Shown here piece after piece: positions 25,031-35,180 of a stretch of DNA of 64,000 nt (within the stretch, counting starts at the first letter, position 1; each line of letters begins with the position of its first letter). The notes under the pieces were generated by a model. It did not search any database and was not told the origin of the DNA. It was given only the letters and a program-made list of their open reading frames with translations. The position numbers and the translations under genes were made by a program. The stretch spans positions 62,001 through 126,000 of the forward strand of contig JADJEQ010000040.1 in assembly GCA_016709025.1 (NCBI GenBank). The letters are read 5' to 3'. Origin of the DNA: Bacteroidales bacterium (lineage in GTDB: Bacteria; Bacteroidota; Bacteroidia; Bacteroidales; Lentimicrobiaceae).

Positions 25031-27907
25031 ATGAACATCATCGAATCAGCTAACCTTACCGATAAAAATCACATTACTGAAGTAACCGGCGACAAGCTGG
25101 AGATTTTCGGGGCAAGGGTGCATAACCTGCAGAACATTGACCTGACAATTCCAAGAAATAAACTGGTTGTAATCACCGGATTAAGTGGCAGTGGAAAATC
25201 ATCACTGGCTTTCGACACCATTTACGCCGAAGGGCAGCGGCGCTACATGGAAACATTCTCTGCCTACGCCCGTCAGTTTATCGGCAACCTTGAGAGGCCC
25301 GATGTCGATGAGATCAATGGCCTGAGTCCTGTAATTTCGATAGAGCAAAAGTCAACTTCACGCAATCCGAGGTCAACTGTAGGGACTATTACGGAAATTT
25401 ACGATTTCATGAGGCTCCTTTTCGCCCGTGTCTCCATTGCCTTCTCACCGGTAACAGGCCAGCCGCTGGTGAAGTATTCCGAGCAGAAGATCGTTGAATT
25501 AATTCACGAGCTCTACGACACCAAAGACATATTTCTTATGGCTCCGCTGGTAAAAGGACGCAAGGGTCATTACCGGGAACTTTTCGAACAGCTGCGCAAA
25601 CAGGGATTTTTAAAGGTAAGAATCGACGGTGAACTGCGTGAAATCAGTTTCGGACTTCAGATCGACCGTTACAAAACCCACGACATAGAACTGGTGGTTG
25701 ACAAACTTACTGTTAACGCAAAATCCGCTCAGCGGATCCTCGCATCGGCCCAGACAGCATTGAGGCAGGGCAAAGGTACCATCATGATCATTGAAAAAGT
25801 CACCGGCGAACCGCGTTATCTCAGCAAAAAACTAATGGATCCTGCCACCGGTGCAGCCTTCGACGAACCGGAGCCCAATTCATTCTCGTTCAATTCGCCT
25901 TATGGGGCCTGCCCTCATTGCAATGGGCTGGGCATCATCACCGAGATCGATCTTAATAAAATCATTCCTGATCCTTCAAAAAGCATTAAAAAGGGAGGGT
26001 TTGCGCCATTGGGGGAAGCTAAAACTACCTGGATATTCAGGCAAATAGAAGCGCTTGGCGAAAAATACGGGTTTACACTTGATACACCGGTAAGCGAAAT
26101 CCCCGAGGCTGCTATCAATGCAATACTATACGGTACCGATGAAGTATTGAAAGTTAAAAACGAGTATCTGGGTGTTACCTCTTCCTATTCACTTAATTTC
26201 GAAGGGTTGGTAAATTACATCAGCACACAGGCAGTTGAAAACGGATCGAGCGGCGTGCGCAAATGGGCAAATAATTTCATGAATTACAATAAATGTCCCG
26301 AATGCAAAGGCACCCGGTTAAAAGCAGAATCACTCAATTTTAAAATCGGGAATTGTACCATTGCTGAGTTATCGGAGATGGAACTTGGTCAGTTGAACGA
26401 TTGGTTCAGCCGCGAAGACCTTTTCCCGGAAGAGAGAAGAAGGGTTGTCGCCCACGAAATCATCCGTGAGATCCGCAACCGGATCGGGTTTCTGCTTGAT
26501 GTCGGGCTTGATTACCTTACCCTTTACAGGCCTTCAGGAAGTCTTTCTGGTGGAGAAGCTCAACGGATAAGGCTTGCAACTCAGATCGGATCGCAACTGG
26601 TCGGGGTGCTCTATATTCTGGATGAGCCGAGTATCGGACTCCACCAGCGCGACAATCAGCGTTTGATTAAGGCTTTGCAGGATTTACGCGATATCGGCAA
26701 TTCCGTAATCGTGGTTGAGCACGACAAAGATATGATTCTCGCTGCAGATTTTGTCGTTGATATCGGCCCGGGCGCAGGCAGACACGGGGGCAAAATTGTA
26801 GCTACCGGGACTCCAGCCCTGATGCATGATTGCAATTCAATCACCTGCGCCTATCTTAACGGAACCAGAAAGATCGTAGTGCCAGCTGTCCGTCGAAAAG
26901 GAAATGGTCATCATCTTTTGCTTACCGGTGCAACGGGTAACAACCTGCTGGATGTTACCCTGAAACTACCCCTTGGTGTGTTTGTCTGCATAACCGGTGT
27001 GTCAGGGAGTGGTAAATCAAGCCTGATCAATGAAACACTCTATCCCATCCTCAGCCAGCATTTTTATCGTTCCGACAGGAAGCCTCTTTCGTATAAAAAA
27101 TTCACAGGCCTTGAACACATCGACAAGGTTATTGAAATTGATCAGTCGCCGATCGGGCGAACTCCGAGATCGAACCCGGCCACTTATACCGGTGTTTTCG
27201 ATGAGATCAGGAAATTATTTGCGGTACTCCCCGAGTCAAAGATCAGAGGTTATCAGGCAGGAAGGTTTTCGTTCAATGTGAAAGGTGGACGCTGCGAAAC
27301 ATGCAAGGGAGCCGGTGTGAGGGTGATTGAGATGAATTTCCTGCCGGATGTACATGTACCCTGCGAAACCTGTTACAGCAAGCGTTATAACCGGGAAACC
27401 CTGGAAGTCAGGTTTAAAGGTAAATCGATCAACGATGTGCTGGATATGACCATAAACCAGGCTGTTGAATTCTTTGAAAATATCCCTTCAATCCTGTTAA
27501 AAATAAGAACCTTACAGGAAGTGGGGCTTGGATATATCACCCTGGGTCAACAATCAACCACCCTGTCGGGGGGTGAGGCACAGCGTGTAAAACTCGCCAC
27601 GGAACTTTCGAAAAAAGATACGGGTAAAACCCTTTATATACTGGATGAGCCTACAACAGGTTTACATTTTGAAGATGTAAATGTATTGCTGGGTGTTTTA
27701 AACCGCCTGGTGGACCGGGGCAATACCATCCTGGTAATCGAGCACAATATGGAAGTTATCAAGGTTGCAGATTACGTAATTGACCTTGGGCCCGGCGGTG
27801 GTAAGCGGGGCGGATCCATTATTGCGGAAGGCACACCTGAAAAGATTTCAGGTGTAAAGGAAAGCCTCACAGGGCTCTTTCTGAAAGAGGAATTAAAACA
27901 AAAATGA
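25031..27907 (+). CDS. uvrA: Excinuclease ABC subunit A
   Basis: A 958-aa DNA damage-recognition ATPase of nucleotide excision repair. It has two ABC modules: Walker A GLSGSGKSS at ~50-58 and GVSGSGKSS in the second half, with signatures SLSGGEAQRIRLA and TLSGGEAQRVKLA, and Walker B segments ILDEPSIGLHQRD and ILDEPTTGLHFED. Zinc-finger cysteines are seen in CPHC...CPEC and CETC...CETC. Length is standard. It partners UvrB and UvrC, encoded elsewhere. Confidence 0.97.
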   Translation: MNIIESANLTDKNHITEVTGDKLEIFGARVHNLQNIDLTIPRNKLVVITGLSGSGKSSLAFDTIYAEGQRRYMETFSAYARQFIGNLERPDVDEINGLSPVISIEQKSTSRNPRSTVGTITEIYDFMRLLFARVSIAFSPVTGQPLVKYSEQKIVELIHELYDTKDIFLMAPLVKGRKGHYRELFEQLRKQGFLKVRIDGELREISFGLQIDRYKTHDIELVVDKLTVNAKSAQRILASAQTALRQGKGTIMIIEKVTGEPRYLSKKLMDPATGAAFDEPEPNSFSFNSPYGACPHCNGLGIITEIDLNKIIPDPSKSIKKGGFAPLGEAKTTWIFRQIEALGEKYGFTLDTPVSEIPEAAINAILYGTDEVLKVKNEYLGVTSSYSLNFEGLVNYISTQAVENGSSGVRKWANNFMNYNKCPECKGTRLKAESLNFKIGNCTIAELSEMELGQLNDWFSREDLFPEERRRVVAHEIIREIRNRIGFLLDVGLDYLTLYRPSGSLSGGEAQRIRLATQIGSQLVGVLYILDEPSIGLHQRDNQRLIKALQDLRDIGNSVIVVEHDKDMILAADFVVDIGPGAGRHGGKIVATGTPALMHDCNSITCAYLNGTRKIVVPAVRRKGNGHHLLLTGATGNNLLDVTLKLPLGVFVCITGVSGSGKSSLINETLYPILSQHFYRSDRKPLSYKKFTGLEHIDKVIEIDQSPIGRTPRSNPATYTGVFDEIRKLFAVLPESKIRGYQAGRFSFNVKGGRCETCKGAGVRVIEMNFLPDVHVPCETCYSKRYNRETLEVRFKGKSINDVLDMTINQAVEFFENIPSILLKIRTLQEVGLGYITLGQQSTTLSGGEAQRVKLATELSKKDTGKTLYILDEPTTGLHFEDVNVLLGVLNRLVDRGNTILVIEHNMEVIKVADYVIDLGPGGGKRGGSIIAEGTPEKISGVKESLTGLFLKEELKQK

Positions 27908-27937
27908 TAAGCATTTATAATTTATTTTAAATTAACC

Positions 27938-27969
27938 TTTCATCCATGTATGATTTATTCTTATATTTG
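27938..27969 (+). promoter_or_regulatory. Bacteroidetes-type promoter (TATATTTG)
   Basis: TATATTTG at 27962-27969 matches the -7 consensus, with TTTC about 21 bp upstream, 46 bp before the LOG-family gene. Confidence 0.6.
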
Positions 27970-28014
27970 CATACTCATTTTTAAATTACCTATTCGATTT
28001 ACTCAAATCTTACT

Positions 28015-28734
28015 ATGCATTCTGACGCACTCAATGAAGAGGAAAGAATCCGTGAAGCAATAACCCCAAAGAGCTGGAATGAAATAATGACCAGCGATTC
28101 GTGGGAGGTATTTAAAATAATGGCCGAGTTTGTTGAAGGTTTTGAAAAACTGGGAAGAATCGGACCCTGTGTAACGATATTCGGATCAGCGCGAACACCT
28201 GCTAACCACCGTTACTACAAAATGGCCGAACAAATTGCCTATATGCTTACCAAAAAGGGTTTTGGGGTAATCTCAGGCGGAGGTCCCGGCATCATGGAAG
28301 CAGCAAATAAAGGTGCACATTTTAGTGGTGGCAGATCGGTTGGCTTAAACATTGATCTGCCTTTTGAACAAGGCTCCAATCCGTTTATTGACCCTGACAA
28401 ACTCATGCATTTCGATTACTTCTTCGTCAGAAAGGTAATGTTCATGAAGTATTCGCAGGGTTACATCGTATTACCGGGCGGATTTGGAACGCTGGACGAA
28501 ATGTTTGAAGCAATTACATTGATCCAAACGCATAAAATGGTCAGGTTTCCTATTGTAATGGTATCGAAAGATTACTGGCAGGGTCTGCTTGACTGGATTA
28601 AAGAAAAAATGATGCATGAAAAGAATATCAGTCCTGCTGACATGGATATCTTTTCGGTAGTTGATACAGCAGAGGAAGCTGTTGGCACCATTGAAGAATA
28701 TTACAATAAATACGCTTTAAAACCAAACTTCTAG
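28015..28734 (+). CDS. LOG family protein (TIGR00730 Rossmann fold)
   Basis: A 239-aa cytoplasmic protein with both LOG signatures: SGGGPGIMEAANKGA and PGGFGTLDEMFE (PGGxGTxxE). Members include cytokinin-riboside 5'-monophosphate phosphoribohydrolases and related nucleotide N-glycosidases that hydrolyse the base-ribose bond of nucleoside monophosphates. The substrate here cannot be fixed. Length is on the longer side but within the family. A weak terminator follows. Confidence 0.9.
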   Translation: MHSDALNEEERIREAITPKSWNEIMTSDSWEVFKIMAEFVEGFEKLGRIGPCVTIFGSARTPANHRYYKMAEQIAYMLTKKGFGVISGGGPGIMEAANKGAHFSGGRSVGLNIDLPFEQGSNPFIDPDKLMHFDYFFVRKVMFMKYSQGYIVLPGGFGTLDEMFEAITLIQTHKMVRFPIVMVSKDYWQGLLDWIKEKMMHEKNISPADMDIFSVVDTAEEAVGTIEEYYNKYALKPNF

Positions 28735-28760
28735 GACCTGCCGGGAAACGGGTCTTTTTA
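28735..28760 (+). terminator. Weak rho-independent terminator after the LOG gene
   Basis: An imperfect stem of GACC and CCG against CGG and GTC, then TTTTTA, immediately after the LOG stop codon. Confidence 0.5.
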
Positions 28761-28791
28761 GTTCTTTTCATCAATCTTAAAACAAAACGAC

Positions 28792-29256
28792 ATGACATCT
28801 TTAAAATTAATTCAACTTAATTTTGAAACAGGTGGATACAACCTGTTGGCAAGAGTTATCATCAACGACAAACCTGCTTTGTTACTGATTGATACCAGTT
28901 CTCCTACAACAGTTATCGATACTGATCATTTGCAGAAGTTTGTGAGCCAGACCGAGCTCAAACGCAGTTCACGAAAGAATCTTGCTCCGGGATCTACTAG
29001 CATATACAGTTATGTTGCCAACATCGAGAAGTTTGAAATCGGATCTGTAGTAATTAACAACTACAAGGCCTCATCGCTTGATCTTGGCGCCATTAACCGT
29101 TCCTTCAGGGGAATGGGGAATCCGCAGATCGACGGCTTACTGGGGTGCGATTTGCTCCACCACTGCAAAGCCACGATTAACTTTGAGAAAAGGGTGCTTG
29201 AACTCGGCGCACTCGTTGAGCCAACCGAACCACTTAAAAATGCTGTTATCGAATAA
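28792..29256 (+). CDS. Retropepsin-like aspartic protease domain protein
   Basis: A 154-aa protein without signal peptide. One retropepsin-like domain is visible: the catalytic loop LLIDTSSPTTVID (Asp34-Thr35-Ser36, DTS in place of the usual DTG), a middle beta region, and the closing GLLGCDLLH corresponding to the family's (I/L)LG-x-x-x-L segment. DTS is tolerated in several retropepsins, so activity is plausible as a homodimer. Substrate and role are unknown. Its last 11 bp overlap the 3' end of the convergent gene on the other strand. Confidence 0.8.
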   Translation: MTSLKLIQLNFETGGYNLLARVIINDKPALLLIDTSSPTTVIDTDHLQKFVSQTELKRSSRKNLAPGSTSIYSYVANIEKFEIGSVVINNYKASSLDLGAINRSFRGMGNPQIDGLLGCDLLHHCKATINFEKRVLELGALVEPTEPLKNAVIE

Positions 29257-31495
29257 TTACAGCCTTTTTTCTCAGAATCAGTGAGGGGATTTCCGGATTT
29301 TTGACTTCAACAATGATCAATCCGGAATATTGTCCGGCAATGAAAATCTCATTGTCAGTTTTACCATTGATTTTAAGACTTTTCAACAGACAGCCCTGAA
29401 GGCTATAAACATTTAGCTGCCAGAATCCCGCTGCATCTATATTCACCTTAATCCAACCATTGCCAGGATTTGGAGAAACACTCAGTTTACCGGAGTGTTT
29501 CTCTAAATTGCTATTTCCGGCCGGACCCGGGGCAGTGCCCTTAAAGAGGGTAACGCCTCCGCTGTAGTTCCCGGTCACCAGGTCGGGAAAGCCATCGTTA
29601 TTGAGATCGGCCCATGCCGGAGAGGTCCGGATGCCTTCTGAAATATACATAAAATGAGGATCAACGAGTTCAAAGACATGACCGGATTCGCTGTTTATGT
29701 CTTTGTAATACTTCAGGAGGCCTGATTCAGAACCTGCCAGTAACCTTAGTTCGCCACCGGAGGATCTGAAAAAACAAGGCACACTGTATCCTGTATAAGA
29801 TACTTCAGGGTCAGTTACATTTACGTTGCCAAAATTATCGGTAATAAGTTCGAAATCAGGCTCTTCAACAGTTCCTTTGTTCTCAAAATAGGAAAGCTTA
29901 CCACTGATCCCACCAACAATCAGGTCACTCAGTTCGTCCCCGTTGATATCAACAAAAGTGGGAGTGGCAAAGTCCTCAACTGAAAGGTTTTGAAATTCAG
30001 GCAGAGGGTTTTCAAAAACAGGGTTCGCTCCCTGCCCGGCCACATTTATTAACTTCCACAAACCACCTTCATTGTTCCCGAGCAACAGGTCCAAATCATT
30101 GTCCCCGTCAAGATCACCAAAAGCCGGATATGCCCCCTGCAGGCCTAATTGAGAAACATAACCAAAGTCATTGTCAGCCAGGGTAAATGAAGGGTTAATA
30201 AGTGTTCCGTTGTTCAGGTAAAGGTAAAGACGCGCTGTATAATTACATTTCAGCTGGCCCTGATCGTTCAACATACAAGTATCGTATAAACCATAATTGC
30301 CAACAATAAGATCGGTCAGGCCATCGCCGTTCACATCTGAAAAAACAGGGTAAGCCCCGAGTCCGAGATCAATCATTCCATCCTGCAAAAAGGAACGGGT
30401 CAGCAAACCACAATCCTTTGCGCCTGAACTACTTTTGCACTCACTGTAAAGCCAAACACTGTTTGTACCCTGCGACTTTAGAAGGCCGGGATCGAAGGGA
30501 GAAGCCATCAATTGCTCTGTACCATCGTTATAAAGATCTATTTTCTGAATCAGCGGGAACGACCACAGGTTAACCGGATCGGCAGACGGCCACGGAGGCA
30601 ATTGCTCCACCATTAGAGCATCCACATTGGTGCCTGCATTTCTGAGAGCAACCACGTTGTTGAAATCAACATCACCAAGTACAAGGTCGTAATACCCATT
30701 ACCGGTGATGTCGGTAAGGAGAAAAGTTGATCCTGTATGTTTGGGAGGGCTTCCGGGCAGAAGATTTCTGAAGTCAACGCATGTATCGAATGAAATCATA
30801 TTCGACTCGCCGTTCTCGGCGAATCTGCCCCAGCAATTACTCAGTTTATGAAATATCAGCGAGTCGGCATGGCCAACCAATTCAACTGACATATTGCGAT
30901 GGTACTCAACAAAGGAGCCAAGCCCCCAGAAGGTAAGAATATCAAGGTCTCCATCCCCATCGAGGTCAGTTATTGCCGGATAATCAACATTGGTTACCAA
31001 CAAATTGGTAAAAATATTGCCTTGTAATGAGGTAATGTATGGGTCAACAGCTTTTTCAAATGCAGGAAAAAGCTCCCCCTTATTCCTGTAAACCATTATT
31101 CCGCCTGGTGTGTAAGTAAATATATCTGGAAATCCATCGTTGTTGTAATCTGCCACCTGAAACCAATGACTCAGCGCCGGAAAATAATGCCTGTATTCAG
31201 GAGCGTAGTTAAATCCGGGAGAAAAGCCGGCCGGATTGTAAATGAAAGGCAGCAATCGATCACCATGTCTGTCGAAAAGCAGCAGATCCTTAATTCCATC
31301 GTTGTTGAAATCAATTTTGCCGGATTGCACATTGTTGAGGCCACCAGCCCAGGCATTCCGGAGATTGACTCCATTTTCAGAAACTACCGGACCAGTCCAG
31401 GGTGTAAATCCAAATTCATTTAGTTCCTGGGCAGCCGAATTCACCACAAAAAAAGTGGTGAAGAAAAAAAATAGTATACGATGAATGCAATTCAT
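29246..31495 (-). CDS. FG-GAP/VCBS repeat protein with T9SS sorting domain
   Basis: A 749-aa protein from the ATG at 31495. The frame stays open 61 codons further upstream, but this ATG starts a signal peptide (MNCIHRILFFFFTTFFVVNS). The body consists of FG-GAP/VCBS-type propeller blades with calcium-binding loops such as DFNNDGIKD, DYNNDGFPD, DLDGDGDLD, DVNGDGLTD, DLDGDNDLD and DLNNDGFPD. The C-terminal ~85 residues (SVSPNPGNGWIKVNID, then LNVYSLQGCLLKSL) are a T9SS type A sorting domain. It is a probable cell-surface or secreted adhesin-like propeller. The 3' end overlaps the retropepsin gene by 11 bp. Confidence 0.9.
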   Translation of the reverse strand: MNCIHRILFFFFTTFFVVNSAAQELNEFGFTPWTGPVVSENGVNLRNAWAGGLNNVQSGKIDFNNDGIKDLLLFDRHGDRLLPFIYNPAGFSPGFNYAPEYRHYFPALSHWFQVADYNNDGFPDIFTYTPGGIMVYRNKGELFPAFEKAVDPYITSLQGNIFTNLLVTNVDYPAITDLDGDGDLDILTFWGLGSFVEYHRNMSVELVGHADSLIFHKLSNCWGRFAENGESNMISFDTCVDFRNLLPGSPPKHTGSTFLLTDITGNGYYDLVLGDVDFNNVVALRNAGTNVDALMVEQLPPWPSADPVNLWSFPLIQKIDLYNDGTEQLMASPFDPGLLKSQGTNSVWLYSECKSSSGAKDCGLLTRSFLQDGMIDLGLGAYPVFSDVNGDGLTDLIVGNYGLYDTCMLNDQGQLKCNYTARLYLYLNNGTLINPSFTLADNDFGYVSQLGLQGAYPAFGDLDGDNDLDLLLGNNEGGLWKLINVAGQGANPVFENPLPEFQNLSVEDFATPTFVDINGDELSDLIVGGISGKLSYFENKGTVEEPDFELITDNFGNVNVTDPEVSYTGYSVPCFFRSSGGELRLLAGSESGLLKYYKDINSESGHVFELVDPHFMYISEGIRTSPAWADLNNDGFPDLVTGNYSGGVTLFKGTAPGPAGNSNLEKHSGKLSVSPNPGNGWIKVNIDAAGFWQLNVYSLQGCLLKSLKINGKTDNEIFIAGQYSGLIIVEVKNPEIPSLILRKKAVIIR

Positions 31496-31817
31496 ACTAA
31501 TTAAAATTTCCGGACCGCAGTCCGGTTGCCCGACACAAAGGTAACGGAAATCAATTTGTGAAATTGCTACATGAGTTTGAATTGCAAAACACGGTTTCAC
31601 TGTGTGAGAATGGCAAAAGAAAGCTTCATCCTTATTCAAGGCTAAAAATTGCTCAAGTATTGAAAAATCCGGCATCATTTACCATCAGGAATTACATTTA
31701 CACTCACTTCATATATTGTTATGATTTATATTAATATCAACAAAAATCCGTTTCAGTGTATGAAATATCAAACTTTTCAAGTTAAAATGCACCAGTTAAA
31801 AAACTTAAAAACCTGAA

Positions 31818-31848
31818 TTGGTAATTTCTAATAGATGTTCTATATTTG
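31818..31848 (+). promoter_or_regulatory. Strong Bacteroidetes-type promoter of secDF
   Basis: TTGG at 31818-31821 and TATATTTG at 31841-31848, with 20 bp between TTG and TATATTTG, match the consensus closely, 44 bp before secDF. The rest of the 396-bp gap (31496-31891) shows no gene. Confidence 0.8.
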
Positions 31849-31891
31849 CAGGCTCAAAAAATCAGTATAATTTATTTAATCTAACTTACAC

Positions 31892-34800
31892 ATGCAGAAT
31901 AAGGGTGCTATTAAATTTTTCGCGATTGCACTGGCAATTGTGTGCCTTTTTCAGCTTTCGTTCACTTTCTTTTCGAAAAGAACTGAGAAGAAAGCAAGTG
32001 AATTCTCAATGAACGAGGAGGCGAAAAGCCTGGCAAAGCAAATGGCTAAAGGCAATGCGACGCTTGAACTAACATTGCTTGATTCAATCGGCAAATCCAG
32101 AGAGCGTTATTATCTCGACTCAATGTCGAATCAGCCAATTTATAATATTCTTGTCCGCAAATATACCTATCAGGAGTGTAAAGAGCGTGAACTGAACCTC
32201 GGGCTTGACCTGAAGGGCGGTATGAACGTAACCCTGGAAGTATCTGTAGTTGACATCGTAAGGGCCCTGTCAGGCTATAGCACCAATCCTGTATTTACCC
32301 AGGCCATTGATAAAGCCATACAAAAGCAGCGCAACAGCCAGAGTGACTTTGTAACTCTTTTCGGCGAATCCTTTGCGGAAGTTGACCCAAATGCCAAACT
32401 TGCTGCCATTTTTAATACGGTTGAACTGAAAGACAGGGTTAATTTCAACTCAACAAACGATGAAGTACTTGCTGTTATCCGTCTGGAGACAAAAGGCGCC
32501 ATCGACCGTACGTTCAACATTCTGCGTACCCGTATCGACCGTTTCGGGGTTGCACAGCCAAACATTCAGCAGTTGCAGACTGCCGGCCGCATCCTGGTAG
32601 AACTTCCGGGTATCAAAGAACCGGACCGTGTGCGTAAACTCCTGCAGGGAACTGCACAACTGGAATTCTGGGAAACCTACGAATTTGCCGAACTTGTTCC
32701 CTATTTTGAAGATGCCAACAAAAGGCTGGCTGCTGCCGGAACCGTAGATACAACAGCAACAGATACTACTGCCGTTGATTCAGCTGCAAAAGCTTCAGCA
32801 CCGGTTAAAGACACGACAGCAGTTGCTAAAATCGATTCAGCCAAATCAACCTTACTTGACAAAATCAGCGATACCGCTGCTACTGATCAGAATAAAAAAT
32901 CTTTCGAAAAGTACGCCAAGGAAAATCCATTGTACGCTTACCTGAATCCGGCTATTTTCCCTGATAAAGATGGAAAATATTTCCCGGGACAGGGCGCTAC
33001 TGTTGGCTTCGCAATGATCAAGGACACCGCCAGGGTAAACCGGTTGCTACGCGAAGTAAAAAGTGTATTCCCACGTGACCTCAAACTTTCATGGACAGTA
33101 AAACCAGAAAAAGACAGGCCTGAAGTTCTTGAGCTTATCGCTCTGAAAGTTACCAGCCGCGATGGAAAAGCTCCTCTGGGAGGTGATGCTGTGGTTGAAG
33201 CCCGCCAGGATTACGACCCGAATGGCCGTGTTGAAATTTCCATGATGATGAACTCTGAAGGTGCCAAAACATGGAAAAGACTGACAGCAGATAACATTGG
33301 CAACCAGATTGCCATTGTGATGGATAGTTATGTTTATTCAGCCCCTCGTGTAAATGGTGAAATTCCGAATGGAAGGTCTTCCATCACAGGTAACTTTTCA
33401 GTTGAAGAAGCGCTTGACCTTGCAAACATTCTGAAAGCCGGTAAACTGCCTGCTCCTGCGCGCATTGTTCAGGAAGAAATCGTTGGTCCTTCACTCGGAC
33501 GTGAATCCATCAATGCAGGACTTGCTTCCTTTGTAATTGCATTCTTACTTGTACTGCTTTACATGGGATTATATTACAACCGCGCCGGCTGGATTGCCGA
33601 CCTCGCTTTGGTTACCAATATTTTCTTCATTTTTGGTGTGCTTACATCCTTAGGCGCAGTACTTACACTTCCTGGTATTGCCGGTATCGTGCTGACGCTG
33701 GGTATGGCGGTTGACTCAAACGTTATTATCTACGAACGTATCCGGGAGGAACTCAGGGCCGGGAAAGGTGTTAGACTTGCCATTCACGACGGGTATCAGA
33801 ACGCATACTCTGCTATTATCGACGGTAACGTTACCACAATTCTGACAGGTATTGTTCTTTATATCTTTGGTTCGGGTCCAATCCAGGGATTTGCCACAAC
33901 GCTTATTATTGGTATCATTACTTCGCTCTTTACCTCGATCTTTATCTCCAGGATGATTTTTGAATACCTGCTGAATAAGAATAAGGATATATCGTTTGAC
34001 AACAATATTACCCGCAATGCATTTGTAAATGTGAATATCGACTTTATCGGGATCCGTAAAAAGCTCTATATTGTTTCGGGAGTGATTATTTTCCTGGGTA
34101 TTGTTTCGCTTGCCACCAAAGGCCTGAACTTTGGAGTTGATTTCACAGGGGGACGTACTTACATTGTAAGGTTTGACAAAGATGTGTCGACCAATGATGT
34201 CAGAGCTTCGCTGGCAAAACAATTTGGAGAAGCACCGGAAGTAAAAACCTTCGGTGGAAATAACCAGGTTAAAATTACCACGAAGTATATCATTGAAGAC
34301 GATACCCGTACTGCAGATTCTGTGGTTGAAACCAAACTTTTTGAAGGTGTAAAGCAGTTCTACACTACATCGATGACCCGCAAAGAGTTTACCTCTGACG
34401 ATGAAGCAAAGGTACTTGGAAGGCTCAGTTCACAGAAAGTTGGCCCTACCATTGCCGACGACATCAAGCAGGGCGCTGTTCTGGCTGTATTCTTTGCTCT
34501 CCTGGTAATCTTTATATACATCGCACTCCGGTTCAAGAAGTGGCAATATGGTTTGGGAGGTCTTACCTCTCTTACCCACGACACCCTGATTACTGTATCA
34601 CTGTATTCGATCTTTTACGGAATTCTTCCATTTAACCTGGAAGTTGATCAGGCATTTATCGCTGCCCTTCTAACCATCATCGGATACTCAATCAATGATA
34701 CCGTGATTATCTTCGACCGAATCAGGGAGCACCTTACCCTGTATCCGAAACGTAGTCTGAAAGACAATATGAATCACGCCATGAACAGTACCCTGGGACG

Positions 34801-35017
34801 TACATTTAATACTGCAGGAACAACCCTTGTTACACTGATCGCGATCTTTATTTTTGGCGGTGATGTCATCCGCGGATTTGTTTTTGCCCTTTTGGTTGGT
34901 ATTGCCATCGGAACATACTCATCTATTTTTAATGCGGCTCCGATTGCATTTGATTTGATCAATCTTTCCAACAATCGTAAAAAACGTAAAGAAGAATTGA
35001 AGAAGGTTGTAAAATAG
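31892..35017 (+). CDS. secDF: Protein translocase subunit SecDF (fused)
   Basis: A 1041-aa fusion of SecD and SecF, the proton-driven accessory of the SecYEG channel. SecD half: an N-terminal TM helix, the D1 motif GLDLKGGMNV, periplasmic P1 domain, and membrane segments around GIVLTLGMAVDSNVIIYERI. SecF half begins near NVNIDFIGIRKKLY with GVDFTGGRTYIV and ends in the membrane segment with IGYSINDTVIIFDRIRE. A Ser/Thr/Ala-rich insert (about residues 285-335, TVDTTATDTTAVDSAAKAS) is typical of Bacteroidetes. Length fits the fused form of the phylum. It is followed by a strong hairpin and then tatA. Confidence 0.97.
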   Translation: MQNKGAIKFFAIALAIVCLFQLSFTFFSKRTEKKASEFSMNEEAKSLAKQMAKGNATLELTLLDSIGKSRERYYLDSMSNQPIYNILVRKYTYQECKERELNLGLDLKGGMNVTLEVSVVDIVRALSGYSTNPVFTQAIDKAIQKQRNSQSDFVTLFGESFAEVDPNAKLAAIFNTVELKDRVNFNSTNDEVLAVIRLETKGAIDRTFNILRTRIDRFGVAQPNIQQLQTAGRILVELPGIKEPDRVRKLLQGTAQLEFWETYEFAELVPYFEDANKRLAAAGTVDTTATDTTAVDSAAKASAPVKDTTAVAKIDSAKSTLLDKISDTAATDQNKKSFEKYAKENPLYAYLNPAIFPDKDGKYFPGQGATVGFAMIKDTARVNRLLREVKSVFPRDLKLSWTVKPEKDRPEVLELIALKVTSRDGKAPLGGDAVVEARQDYDPNGRVEISMMMNSEGAKTWKRLTADNIGNQIAIVMDSYVYSAPRVNGEIPNGRSSITGNFSVEEALDLANILKAGKLPAPARIVQEEIVGPSLGRESINAGLASFVIAFLLVLLYMGLYYNRAGWIADLALVTNIFFIFGVLTSLGAVLTLPGIAGIVLTLGMAVDSNVIIYERIREELRAGKGVRLAIHDGYQNAYSAIIDGNVTTILTGIVLYIFGSGPIQGFATTLIIGIITSLFTSIFISRMIFEYLLNKNKDISFDNNITRNAFVNVNIDFIGIRKKLYIVSGVIIFLGIVSLATKGLNFGVDFTGGRTYIVRFDKDVSTNDVRASLAKQFGEAPEVKTFGGNNQVKITTKYIIEDDTRTADSVVETKLFEGVKQFYTTSMTRKEFTSDDEAKVLGRLSSQKVGPTIADDIKQGAVLAVFFALLVIFIYIALRFKKWQYGLGGLTSLTHDTLITVSLYSIFYGILPFNLEVDQAFIAALLTIIGYSINDTVIIFDRIREHLTLYPKRSLKDNMNHAMNSTLGRTFNTAGTTLVTLIAIFIFGGDVIRGFVFALLVGIAIGTYSSIFNAAPIAFDLINLSNNRKKRKEELKKVVK

Positions 35018-35040
35018 CCCTCTGAATTAAAGATTCCTAT

Positions 35041-35083
35041 AAAAAGAGTAGGGACACGATATGTCGTGTCCCTACTCTTTTTT
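35041..35083 (+). terminator. Terminator/REP hairpin after secDF
   Basis: Perfect 19-bp arms (35041-35059 and 35064-35082; core AGTAGGGACACGA) enclose a 4-nt loop and end in a T run. The core AGGGACACGA is shared with the palindrome at 55732-55779, so it is both a terminator and a member of a dispersed palindrome family. Confidence 0.85.
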
Positions 35084-35180
35084 CAGGGTGAATCAACTAA
35101 AATATCGTCGTATACCTGCTTATATTATCATCGTTTCCCTTCTCTCTTTTTTGTACTTTTGGTTTTTCAAAAAACAACCC

